Positions 6,189 to 13,184 of a DNA stretch of 15,865 nucleotides are shown here, in pieces. The first letter of the stretch is position 1, and the number at the start of each line of letters is the position of its first letter. Source of the stretch: JAWABC01 sp043810595 (GTDB taxonomy: Archaea > Nanobdellota > Nanobdellia > SCGC-AAA011-G17 > VGLX01); NCBI GenBank assembly GCA_043810595.1, contig JBDRNX010000007.1, positions 1 to 15,865 on the forward strand, read 5' to 3'. Below the pieces are notes generated by a model. The model was given only the letters and a program-made list of their open reading frames with translations. It searched no databases and was not told where the DNA came from. A program made the position numbers and the translations under genes.

Positions 6189-6667
6189 TTCATGCTAAGA
6201 AAAGACTCCTCCGTATGCGACAAAACCTTACCGGAAGAAGCATCAAGCTTAACGTTGATAAGCTTAAGAGTGGAGGTAAGAAACGTCATGTTCCATATAA
6301 CCTTGTCCTGCAAATTCTGAAGGATGGTAATGGTCTTGGTGAAAAACTTGTCACCCGGGTACTGCTTCGCTATGAATTTCTGCACAACATCCAAAGCCTT
6401 ATCGTAATCAACCTTAATCCTCTTAAGGTCAAGCCCGGAAATTTTAGAGGCAGTATCAAAAGCACGATCAACAGGCGTGACCTTAATAACATCGGAAACC
6501 TCAAAGGTGGTTATGAAATTATCCTTGGGGTTGTAAAAATCATACTGCCAATTACCATCAGAAACGTAAAAACACGCATAGAGAAAAGCACCCTTATGCT
6601 TACCCTTAAAATCCTTCAACTCACTGGAAGAACAGAGCTTCTTGAACAATACATTTAAATTAGGCAT
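6185..6667 (-). CDS. uncharacterised protein with PepSY-like C-terminal half
   Basis: 160 residues from ATG 6667. A TTG at 6676 would add three residues but is too close to the TATA box. Residues about 78-155 follow a helix-then-strands plan (YDKALDVVQKFIAKQ, then VIWNMTFL, LKLINVKLDASSGKVL) that resembles the PepSY-type fold, where the last strand often carries D-A.TG.V. There is no signal peptide, so it acts in the cytoplasm. It is the first gene of a coupled pair with the zinc-motif protein. TTTTTATA near 6689-6697 (minus strand) lies about 25 nt before the start, giving a leaderless mRNA. Confidence 0.75.
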   Translation of the reverse strand: MPNLNVLFKKLCSSSELKDFKGKHKGAFLYACFYVSDGNWQYDFYNPKDNFITTFEVSDVIKVTPVDRAFDTASKISGLDLKRIKVDYDKALDVVQKFIAKQYPGDKFFTKTITILQNLQDKVIWNMTFLTSTLKLINVKLDASSGKVLSHTEESFLSMK

Positions 6668-6706
6668 AAAATCCAAGAAACAACATAGTATAAAAAACTT
6701 ACCAAA

Positions 6707-7792
6707 ATGAAAGTTGTAGTAGAAAAATGCAACAGCTATGAGGAAGCTGAAAAGGCAGTAGAAGAAGGACTGAAAAAACTCGGCGGAATAGAAAGATTCG
6801 TCAAAAAAGGGGAAAAAGTGCTGATAAAACCAAACCTCCTAGGGGCAAGAAAACCAGAGGAGGCAGTAACAACACACCCGGAAGTAGTAAGAGCAGTGAT
6901 AAAACAAGCCAAAAAAGTAACAAGCGAAATAGCAATAGGAGACTCGCCAGGATATGTGGGTAACTTGAAAGGGTGGAATGCGGTAATAGAAAAGACAGGA
7001 ATGAAAAAAGTAGCAGAAGAAGAAAAAGTAAAACTGCAGCCCTTGGACACACCAAAAGAAGTGCGAAACGAGAACGGAATGATAGCAAAAAAATTCATGA
7101 TAGCAGAAGAAATAGCGAAGTATGACAAGATAATAAGCGTGTCAAAATTGAAAACACACAGCCTCACCATATTCACAGGAGCTGTGAAAAACATGTTCGG
7201 AATAATACCAGGAAGACTCAAATCAGGAATGCACATGAGATACGAAAGCACAGAAAACTTCTCAAAAATGCTACTGGACCTGTACACCTTGAAAAAAGCA
7301 GACCTAAACATAATGGACGGAATAGTGGGAATGGAAGGACAGGGACCGAACGCAGGAGATCTGAAAAACTTCGGGATTATAGCGATGAGCGAGGATGCTT
7401 TAGCATTGGACTACGCAATAACAAAAGGACTCAAACTCGAAGTGCCCATGATAAGAATAGCCCAGCAGCGAAACATGATTAAAGAAGTCGAAATAGAAGG
7501 GGGGCTAAGCGGAGAAATAAAAAGACCTGGAACGAGCATAGCAGAAAGCATAATAATGCCGCTGGCAGGAAGCCTGAGAAGAAAACTGACATCAAGACCG
7601 GCACTCATAAAAGAAAAATGCACAAAATGCGTGAGCTGCTACAACACATGCCCAGCAAAGGCAATAGAAATGAAACCATACCCGGAATTTGACTACAGCA
7701 AATGCATAAGATGCTACTGCTGCCACGAGGTGTGCCCAGAAAAAGCAATCTACCTCAAAAAAAGCCTAGCACAAAAAATTCTCAGAAGATAA
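6707..7792 (+). CDS. DUF362 protein with two 4Fe-4S clusters
   Basis: 361 residues. Residues 1-295 match the DUF362 pattern: VLIKPNLLG (38-46), THPEVVRAVI, IGDSPG (77-82), SKLKTHSLTIFTGAVKNMFGIIPG (146-169), DGIVGMEGQGP (204-214). The C-terminus is a ferredoxin-like module with C305-x2-C308-x2-C311-x3-C315-P and C333-x2-C336-x2-C339-x3-C343-P. DUF362 proteins of this form are widespread in anaerobic archaea and bacteria; the reaction is unknown, and electron transfer coupled to the DUF362 domain is inferred. Length is normal. It ends AGA-AGA-TAA inside the left copy of the 14-bp repeat that bounds the islet. No clear SD; CATAAAATC near 6664 could be its TATA box. Confidence 0.9.
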   Translation: MKVVVEKCNSYEEAEKAVEEGLKKLGGIERFVKKGEKVLIKPNLLGARKPEEAVTTHPEVVRAVIKQAKKVTSEIAIGDSPGYVGNLKGWNAVIEKTGMKKVAEEEKVKLQPLDTPKEVRNENGMIAKKFMIAEEIAKYDKIISVSKLKTHSLTIFTGAVKNMFGIIPGRLKSGMHMRYESTENFSKMLLDLYTLKKADLNIMDGIVGMEGQGPNAGDLKNFGIIAMSEDALALDYAITKGLKLEVPMIRIAQQRNMIKEVEIEGGLSGEIKRPGTSIAESIIMPLAGSLRRKLTSRPALIKEKCTKCVSCYNTCPAKAIEMKPYPEFDYSKCIRCYCCHEVCPEKAIYLKKSLAQKILRR

Positions 7793-7797
7793 TCAAG
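7784..7797 (+). repeat. left copy of 14-bp direct repeat bounding the islet
   Basis: AGAAGATAATCAAG, identical to 8580-8593. It contains the stop codon of the DUF362 gene. Without the 796 bp between copies, that TAA would be directly followed by the complement of the thrS stop (TCA), so this looks like a duplicated target or att core. Confidence 0.75.
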
Positions 7798-7839
7798 TTT
7801 CTATTATACCACCTAATTTATAGTGATAATAAATATAAG

Positions 7840-7853
7840 TCGCCGAGAGGGGA
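7840..7853 (-). repeat. partial tRNA 3'-end-like fragment, left copy
   Basis: The + strand TCGCCGAGA followed by GGGGA matches the clearer fragment at 8552-8566 except for one missing C. On the minus strand it reads as the 3' acceptor arm of a tRNA. No complete tRNA can be folded around it. Confidence 0.4.
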
Positions 7854-7884
7854 CGTTAGATGGTGGCATACGCCGAATATATAA

Positions 7885-8487
7885 TTATTTTTTTGTGATT
7901 TTACCTTCGAGAATGATCCCAAGGTTTAATGGACCATCTATTTCTATTTTTGTATCACCATTATGATTGTGTTTACCTTTTACTTTCCAATCAAAATGTG
8001 ACCCTTTTCTTATGTATAATCCTAAAATATTATCATTTTCTAATTTTAATTTTAGAATCCCATCAAATTTTGGGCCCCATCTTGCTATTTTATAAGAGTC
8101 TTCAGAAATTTGTTTAACTTTCCAATTAATTTCAGATTTATGTACTTCCCCTTCTAAGCTCCCTAACTCATTTTTTTGGGCAATAAATCTTGCACTAGTT
8201 AATGCCAAATCAACATATGTGTCTACAGATGATGGAGTTGTGTGCCCTGTAACTCTTGCATCCGGAAAAAATTTCTTTTGAATTTCTAGGTTTATTTCAG
8301 AGTTACCATATAATTTTTGTCCCACAAGTCCTGCAACGACTGAAGCTATGCTATTTTTGGTTCTACCTGTTTGATACTTAAAAAAACCTGGTAAATCTAT
8401 GTATTCTACCAACGGAATACTTGTACTCGCTAAAACAGTTGCTCCACCATAAATTACCAAACCTGATAAAAATTCTCTTCTATCCAT
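7885..8487 (-). CDS. putative Tat-exported protein, cargo of the islet
   Basis: 200 residues, not recognised. The N-terminus DRREFLSGLVIYGGATVLAST fits a twin-arginine signal: RR-x-F-L followed by a moderately hydrophobic stretch. That suggests a folded protein exported across the membrane, perhaps kept by an uncleaved anchor, as no clear cleavage site follows. The remainder has many beta strands (DTYVDLALTSARF, LEGEVHKSEINWKVKQI, FDGILKLKLENDNILGLYI, FDWKVKGKHNHNGDTKIEI). TTTATAAA near 8508-8516 lies about 25 nt upstream of ATG 8487, so the mRNA is leaderless. Composition and position inside duplicated 14-mers indicate acquisition by transfer. Whether the host has TatC cannot be seen here. 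Confidence 0.75.
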   Translation of the reverse strand: MDRREFLSGLVIYGGATVLASTSIPLVEYIDLPGFFKYQTGRTKNSIASVVAGLVGQKLYGNSEINLEIQKKFFPDARVTGHTTPSSVDTYVDLALTSARFIAQKNELGSLEGEVHKSEINWKVKQISEDSYKIARWGPKFDGILKLKLENDNILGLYIRKGSHFDWKVKGKHNHNGDTKIEIDGPLNLGIILEGKITKK

Positions 8488-8551
8488 GATTTAGACATAA
8501 GATAAGTTGTTTATAAATCTTCCTCTTTGTTACCACTAATTAGAAATAAAC

Positions 8552-8573
8552 TCGCCGAGACGGGGATTTGAAC
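8552..8573 (-). repeat. tRNA 3'-end fragment (T-loop and acceptor arm), right copy
   Basis: On the minus strand this reads GTTCAAATCCCCG followed by TCTCGGCGA: a canonical T-loop, the 3' side of the T-stem and a 7-nt acceptor arm. The 5' T-stem partner (CGGGG) is absent, the preceding bases being CAAAA, so it is not a working tRNA. Such 3' tRNA ends are typical att remnants of archaeal integrative elements. Confidence 0.6.
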
Positions 8574-8579
8574 TTTTGT

Positions 8580-8593
8580 AGAAGATAATCAAG
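8580..8593 (+). repeat. right copy of 14-bp direct repeat bounding the islet
   Basis: Identical to 7784-7797. It contains the thrS stop codon (complement TCA at 8589-8591). See the left copy for the reconstruction of the ancestral junction. Confidence 0.75.
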
Positions 8594-10289
8594 GTTTGTT
8601 ATGAATCTCGTTCAACAAGTCGTTAACAAAGGAATAAATCTTAACATCATGAGTCACTTTACCATCAAGGGTTCTTATAGCCAAGGTCCTAGAATCAACT
8701 TCCTTATCACCAACAGTAACTATGTAATTTATTTTTCTCAGCTGAGCATCTCTCACTTTCTTAGCAATGGTTTCAGGCCTGTCATCTATTTCAGTACGAA
8801 TACCGTTGGCATCCAACTCAGCCTTAACCTCCTTAGCATAATTAACACTACGATCAGTAACCGTGAGAATACGAACCTGCATAGGACTCAGCCACAAAGG
8901 CAGCTTACCAGCATAATGCTCAAGCAGGATAGCAATGAACCTCTCAATCGAACCTAGGATGGTACGATGAATCATGACAGGACGGTGTTTCTTACCATCT
9001 TTGCCCTCATAAGTCAAGTCAAACTTCTCAGGCATTGCAAAATCAACCTGTATAGTGGCGCACTGCCAGGTCCTTCCAAGAGAATCCTGAACGTGGAAAT
9101 CAATCTTAGGACCGTAAAAGGCACCCTCACCAGCAATGACCTTATACTTTATGTTAACCTCCTTCAAGGCAGACTTCAAGGCATCCTCAGCGGTCTTCCA
9201 CATCTCCGCAGTACCTATCGATTTCTTAGGCCTCGTAGAAAGCTCCAAGTTGTAGGGCAGGTTGAAAACCTTATAGAAGCGATCAGCGAGTTTAATGATT
9301 CTTATAACTTCATCCTTAATCATACCCTCAGTGCAGTAGATATGGGCATCGTCCTGGGTGAAAGCTCGAACCCTGAACAAACCATTCAAAACACCAGAAA
9401 GCTCATGCCTATGCACCAAGCCCAGCTCAGCAAGCCTTAAAGGGAATTCACGATAAGAATGCAAACCGGTGTTATAAACAAGAATACCCCCCGGGCAGTT
9501 CATGGGTTTAATTGCAAAGTCCACATTATCGATTTTTGTGAAATACATGTTATCCTTGTAATGGTCCCAATGACCAGACTTTTCCCAGAGCTTCTTATTG
9601 AGTATAATTGGGGTTGAAATCTCAACATAACCTTCCTTCTTATGCTCAGCACGCCAGAAATTAATCAGCTCGTTCCTGACTATCATACCCCTAGGGTGAA
9701 AGAACGGAAAACCTGGACCTTCCTCATGCATGCTGAAGAGATTAAGCTCCTTACCCAGCTTGATGTGATTACGCTTCTCAGCCTCCTCCCTGTTCTTCAG
9801 GAAAGTATCAAGGTCGTCCTTCGAAGCAAAAGCAGTACCGTAAATCCTCTGAAGCATGGGTTTCTTAGAATCGCCACGCCAATAAGAACCGGCAATGCTC
9901 AGAAGCTTGTAAGCCTTAATCTCCTTAGTTGACTTGACATGGGGGCCCTTGCAGAGGTCAAAAAAATTACCACACTGGTAAAAGGTAATCTTACCCTTCA
10001 AGTCCTTAAGCAGATCCAGCTTGAAAGGCTCGTCCTTAAGCATCTTCTGAGCCTTCTGCCTTGAAACCTCAACCTTCTTGAAAACAAGATTCTGGTCAAT
10101 AAGGTCATCCATCTTAGTTTCGATCTTCTTCAGGTCATCAGGAGTAAAGTTAACCCCCCCAAAATCATAATAGAAACCGTCTTCTATGGCAGGGCCTATG
10201 CCCAGCTTAGCCTTTGAGTACAGAAGCTTAACTGCGTAAGCCAAAACATGAGAAGCGCTGTGTCTGATTCTTTCCAACTTGTTATCCAT
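8589..10289 (-). CDS. thrS: threonyl-tRNA synthetase, bacterial-type, without TGS domain
   Basis: 566 residues from ATG 10289. It charges tRNA-Thr with threonine in the cytoplasm. It opens directly in the editing domain (HSASH at 10-14; CKGPH at 113-117), which removes mis-attached serine. The class II core follows: FFHPRG (197-201), KPMNCPGG with zinc ligand C265, RVRAFTQDDAH with H316, motif 3 HRTILGSIERF with H441, then the anticodon-binding domain about 470-566 (LTVTD, AQLRKINYIVTVGDKE). This is the bacterial architecture, not the archaeal one with a DTD-like editing domain, and it lacks the usual N-terminal TGS domain. A longer frame to 10367 is rejected: TATATATT near 10314-10320 lies inside it, 27 nt from ATG 10289. 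The stop lies in the right 14-bp repeat. Confidence 0.95.
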   Translation of the reverse strand: MDNKLERIRHSASHVLAYAVKLLYSKAKLGIGPAIEDGFYYDFGGVNFTPDDLKKIETKMDDLIDQNLVFKKVEVSRQKAQKMLKDEPFKLDLLKDLKGKITFYQCGNFFDLCKGPHVKSTKEIKAYKLLSIAGSYWRGDSKKPMLQRIYGTAFASKDDLDTFLKNREEAEKRNHIKLGKELNLFSMHEEGPGFPFFHPRGMIVRNELINFWRAEHKKEGYVEISTPIILNKKLWEKSGHWDHYKDNMYFTKIDNVDFAIKPMNCPGGILVYNTGLHSYREFPLRLAELGLVHRHELSGVLNGLFRVRAFTQDDAHIYCTEGMIKDEVIRIIKLADRFYKVFNLPYNLELSTRPKKSIGTAEMWKTAEDALKSALKEVNIKYKVIAGEGAFYGPKIDFHVQDSLGRTWQCATIQVDFAMPEKFDLTYEGKDGKKHRPVMIHRTILGSIERFIAILLEHYAGKLPLWLSPMQVRILTVTDRSVNYAKEVKAELDANGIRTEIDDRPETIAKKVRDAQLRKINYIVTVGDKEVDSRTLAIRTLDGKVTHDVKIYSFVNDLLNEIHNKP

Positions 10290-10568
10290 TTCAGGAGAGT
10301 TTAAAACAAGCAAATATATAAAAGTAACGCAGGCAAAAAAAGGAAGAAAAAAGCAGGAATACACCAAAAGAGGTTAAAAAGTAGGTTTTGCGGATTTCAA
10401 AAAAACAAAAAAATCATAGAAACAGAAAAAAACACGAAAAAAGACTTATTTTCCCAATTAAAAATTCAAAAAAATCATTAATCGGGTCTAGGAAGCAGCA
10501 AAAGCCTCCTCCACTAAGTCAGCACTTTGGAAAAAAAGAAAAGAGTTAGAAAAAGGAAATAAAAGGAC
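10290..10568. other. non-coding, A/T-tract-rich stretch between thrS and the acidic-protein gene
   Basis: No gene is supported. It holds the thrS TATA box (10314-10320) and, read on the minus strand, many T-runs (for example complements of 10346-10352, 10400-10416, 10431-10442 and 10532-10543). These should stop transcription after the acidic protein gene before it enters thrS. A short minus-strand frame ending QSADLVEEAFAAS then TAG (complement of about 10489-10530) looks protein-like but has no start or ribosome site. Confidence 0.5.
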
Positions 10569-10685
10569 TTAGTAGTCCTCATCCTCCACATTACTATCAA
10601 CGTCCTCGTCAACATCTTCGTCCTCGTCATCATCCGTATCTTCGTCCTCATCTTCGTCTTTTAACAACCATAATTCTTCAACCAT
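10569..10685 (-). CDS. 38-residue highly acidic protein
   Basis: An ORF from ATG 10685 to TAA 10571-10569. It begins MVEELWLLKDEDEDEDTDDD and continues almost wholly Asp/Glu with a few Val, ending E-D-E-D-Y. GGAGG (complement of 10693-10697) lies 7 nt upstream and a TATA-like TTATAAAG near 10731-10739 another 35 nt away, so it has both promoter and ribosome site. It is separate from its neighbours and followed by strong T-tracts, as expected for a highly expressed short gene. The short hydrophobic N-terminus (E-L-W-L-L) could dock on a partner, with the tail acting as an electrostatic mimic of nucleic acid or as a chaperone-like tail. No family is recognised. Confidence 0.65.
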   Translation of the reverse strand: MVEELWLLKDEDEDEDTDDDEDEDVDEDVDSNVEDEDY

Positions 10686-10758
10686 TTTTCAACCTCCTAT
10701 AAAAACTGGTGCTTTAATTGGACACAACATCTTTATAACACTTTTGCTTTTCCAAAAC

Positions 10759-10823
10759 ATATAAACAAGAATAATGACGACAAAAAACTAGCAAAAAAAC
10801 ATAGTAAAATATATAAACAAGAA
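10759..10823 (+). promoter_or_regulatory. duplicated TATA-box segment upstream of the surface protein gene
   Basis: ATATAAACAAGAA occurs at 10759-10771 and again at 10811-10823. The proximal copy lies about 29 nt before ATG 10841, the expected distance for a nearly leaderless mRNA. The distal copy would give a leader of about 55 nt. Confidence 0.5.
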
Positions 10824-10840
10824 CACAATAAGAATGAGTT

Positions 10841-12691
10841 ATGAAAAAGAGGTCAATAATTTTTATAGCATTACTTCTAACTTTAACACAACTAGTGACG
10901 GCAGAGATAATACTAAACGGTGTTAACAACATCATGTACAACAGGGGCGACCAAATCATCATATCAGGCTACGTTCTAAGAGTTGACAATGCTGACGGAA
11001 CACTAGACTTCTACCTAGTGTGTGACGGAAACAAGTTTCCACTCACAAAAAGAGTTGTGAGCAACACAAAATCACCCCAAGACTTCACACTACCAACAAT
11101 AGTAATACCCTCAACCGCAGAAGGATCGTGCAAGATAAGAACAGAGTTGATAGGCAGTGGGGGAGTAATACTAGAAACCCAAGAAACAAACACATTCATC
11201 GTAACAAAAGGAATGGAGGGCAGATTCGAACTAACCCCTTTGCAAGTACAGGTAGGTAAGAGCTTCACGATAAAAGGGGACATACAAGGAGCTGCAAATG
11301 ACAAGAAAATAACAGGCGCAGCAGAAATCTACCTAATCTCTGATGATAATGAAAAATTCTACATCGGAACAACAAATGTGGCAGACGGAAAGATAGACTA
11401 CACATACGGGACCACACCAAGCCCCGCAGGCAAGTACGCAGTACAAATAAAGGCGAAGGACATGTACGGCAACGAGCACCTATTTGAAAATGTGGCATCA
11501 TTTAATTTAGCAGACGAAATATACCTGTTCGCAAAGCCAGCAAAAACAGAAGTAGAACCGTCAGAAAAACTCAAGATAATTGGAGAGGCAAAAACAATAC
11601 TACAAGAAGAAGTGCCGGAAGCATCACTCACCATAAACCTGGAGGGCAAGGAGTACATAGTGGACATAAGAAACAGCAAATTCGAATACGAAATACAGAT
11701 ACCACCAACAATCAAAAGTGGGAAACACATGCTAAGATTCAACGTAAGAGACCCGTACGGAAACTGGGGCGAAACAGACGCAAACATATACGTAAAGCCC
11801 GTACAAACAACACTCAAGCTTGAAACAAACAGGGAATCATTCCTGCCAGGAGACAGGGTAGAAATATCTGCAGCAGTTTACGACCAGGCAGGCGACATGA
11901 TAACCAAGATGATTAACGTAGACATGACTGCACCAAACGACGACATAACCCCTATGGAATCATTCGGAAGCGGACAAAAAATAGGATTTGAAGTACTACA
12001 ATTCGCGACACCTGGAACGTGGAAGATATCAGCAAAGACAGACGCACTGGATGCAACGCAAGAAATAGAAATCAAGACAGTAAAGAGTATAGACATAACA
12101 CTAGACAACCAAACAATAATACTATGGAACAACGGGAACGTTGACTACAACGACCCCGTAACAGTGCAGCTGAACAACGGAGACTACCAAATAACAAAGA
12201 AAACAGCAATCAAGCCTAATGAAAAGATAATAATAGACCTTACAAAAGAATTCCCAACAGGCCAATATGACGTGACAGTAACCGGAGCATCAGTAGCCCA
12301 ACCCAAGAAATTCCAAGACGTAATCATAGTAGGGAAGAACCTGAAATCAGCAAACAGCATATACTACTTCATAATAGCCGTAATGGTCGGAGCATTAGCT
12401 TACCTGCTGCTGTTCAAGAAGAAATCCATACTAACAAAAAAGATGAAAGAAGAGAGAGAAAAAGAAAAAGCACAGAGGACAGTAGAAAAACTAAAAGAAC
12501 TCAAAGCGAAGGAAAAACCAAAATTCTACCCGAACAGGGAAGAAAACATAAGAGATTACAGGGAACAGGTAATGAAACAGATCAAAGAGACAGAATCAAA
12601 GGAAAGCGAGAGAAAGAAATTTGGCTACAGGGAAAACAGCTTCGGCAACCAACCTCCAAAGAAGGGCGGCTTATTCAACATGTTTGAATAA
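10841..12691 (+). CDS. secreted, membrane-anchored surface protein with Ig-like repeats
   Basis: 616 residues. Signal peptide 1-21 (basic start, IIFIALLLTLTQL, VTA/E). Residues 22-506 are outside the cell and consist of about five beta-sandwich units of 90-100 residues, each with features of bacterial/archaeal Ig-like domains: P-S/G-...-I-x-G near the first strand (VQVGKSFTIKGDI, VEPSEKLKIIGEA, FLPGDRVEISAAV) and Y.V...A.D.YGN (180-220, 295-310). A transmembrane helix at 507-525 is followed by a cytoplasmic tail of 91 residues, strongly basic/acidic and probably coiled-coil (KKMKEEREKEKAQRTVEKL). This suggests a cell-envelope adhesion or scaffold protein whose tail meets a cytoplasmic partner. 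Its last 21 nt overlap the convergent methyltransferase gene. Confidence 0.85.
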   Translation: MKKRSIIFIALLLTLTQLVTAEIILNGVNNIMYNRGDQIIISGYVLRVDNADGTLDFYLVCDGNKFPLTKRVVSNTKSPQDFTLPTIVIPSTAEGSCKIRTELIGSGGVILETQETNTFIVTKGMEGRFELTPLQVQVGKSFTIKGDIQGAANDKKITGAAEIYLISDDNEKFYIGTTNVADGKIDYTYGTTPSPAGKYAVQIKAKDMYGNEHLFENVASFNLADEIYLFAKPAKTEVEPSEKLKIIGEAKTILQEEVPEASLTINLEGKEYIVDIRNSKFEYEIQIPPTIKSGKHMLRFNVRDPYGNWGETDANIYVKPVQTTLKLETNRESFLPGDRVEISAAVYDQAGDMITKMINVDMTAPNDDITPMESFGSGQKIGFEVLQFATPGTWKISAKTDALDATQEIEIKTVKSIDITLDNQTIILWNNGNVDYNDPVTVQLNNGDYQITKKTAIKPNEKIIIDLTKEFPTGQYDVTVTGASVAQPKKFQDVIIVGKNLKSANSIYYFIIAVMVGALAYLLLFKKKSILTKKMKEEREKEKAQRTVEKLKELKAKEKPKFYPNREENIRDYREQVMKQIKETESKESERKKFGYRENSFGNQPPKKGGLFNMFE

Positions 12692-13141
12692 GATGAGATC
12701 CTTTTCAGAATCCTTTTCATTTAATTCAAATCTACTCTTCAACGAAGAAACAATCTTATCAAAATTACTGGAACGCTTAAAAATAGAAAAAGCAAAAGAA
12801 GCATTCGGCTTTGAAACACGCGCAACCTCAGAAACTGCCTTATCAATACCCACATGATGCAAGGAAGTTACTGAAATGACGACATCAAAAACATGGTCCT
12901 TAAAAGGAAGGAATTCTGCGACACCACAAACACGCATGCCCGATGATTTCTGCAACAAAGCAAGGGAAGGGTCGAGCTGCACAACATTCTTAAAAAAAGA
13001 CCTTGAAATGCCAGTACCAGAACCTACGTCAAGAACCAATCCTTTACCCTTAACGCCCTCACTTATCAGCTCAAGCTTAGCAATCTGCTCACTACCATGA
13101 AGCTCATCATAACCATCAGCGATTCGGGAGTAATAATCCAT
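12671..13141 (-). CDS. SAM-dependent methyltransferase (class I, type-11-like)
   Basis: 156 residues from ATG 13141. Residues 1-16 (MDYYSRIADGYDELHG) are the usual N-terminal helix of small methyltransferases. LVLDVGSGTG (35-44) is the SAM-binding motif I, D57 in VQLDPS binds the ribose, and FDVVISVTSLHHV (85-97) is motif IV. The substrate is not visible. It is shorter than typical members and the C-terminal part (130-156) is a truncated sheet, but the frame is clean. The in-frame ATG at 13174 is rejected: TTTTAAAG (13163-13170) lies 26 nt before ATG 13141 and acts as the TATA box. The 3' end overlaps the surface protein gene tail-to-tail. Confidence 0.85.
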   Translation of the reverse strand: MDYYSRIADGYDELHGSEQIAKLELISEGVKGKGLVLDVGSGTGISRSFFKNVVQLDPSLALLQKSSGMRVCGVAEFLPFKDHVFDVVISVTSLHHVGIDKAVSEVARVSKPNASFAFSIFKRSSNFDKIVSSLKSRFELNEKDSEKDLILFKHVE

Positions 13142-13184
13142 GAAAAAAGAAGATAGGAGAGGCTTTAAAACCATTTCCGAAAGC

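Larger units (their letters stand above)
7798..8579. mobile_element. inserted islet of about 782 bp with one cargo gene
   Basis: The segment lies between two identical 14-bp repeats, is T-rich on the + strand unlike the flanking DUF362 and thrS genes, and holds one Tat-type exported protein plus two tRNA 3'-end fragments in the same orientation. No integrase or transposase is present and I see no terminal inverted repeats. It is therefore a decayed or non-autonomous element, or DNA moved by an integrase encoded elsewhere. Confidence 0.55.

Noticed and set aside
6215..6658. 147-codon frame opposite the PepSY-like gene
   Set aside because: No promoter or ribosome site; the opposite strand has the coupled ATGA gene pair.
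6736..7311. 191-codon antisense frame inside the DUF362 gene
   Set aside because: Shadow of the A/G-rich coding strand; Ser/Phe/Leu-rich with no family signature or promoter.
8552..8640. A complete tRNA gene on the minus strand
   Set aside because: Only T-loop and 3' acceptor arm are present; the 5' T-stem, anticodon and D arms are missing.
8967..9440. 157-codon antisense frame inside thrS
   Set aside because: Lies wholly within a certain thrS reading frame and shows no domain.
10290..10367. 26-residue hydrophobic N-terminal extension of ThrRS
   Set aside because: The segment includes the thrS TATA box and ThrRS has no membrane anchor.
13142..13174. 11-residue N-terminal extension of the methyltransferase
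   Set aside because: ATG 13174 overlaps the TTTTAAAG box that lies 26 nt from ATG 13141.
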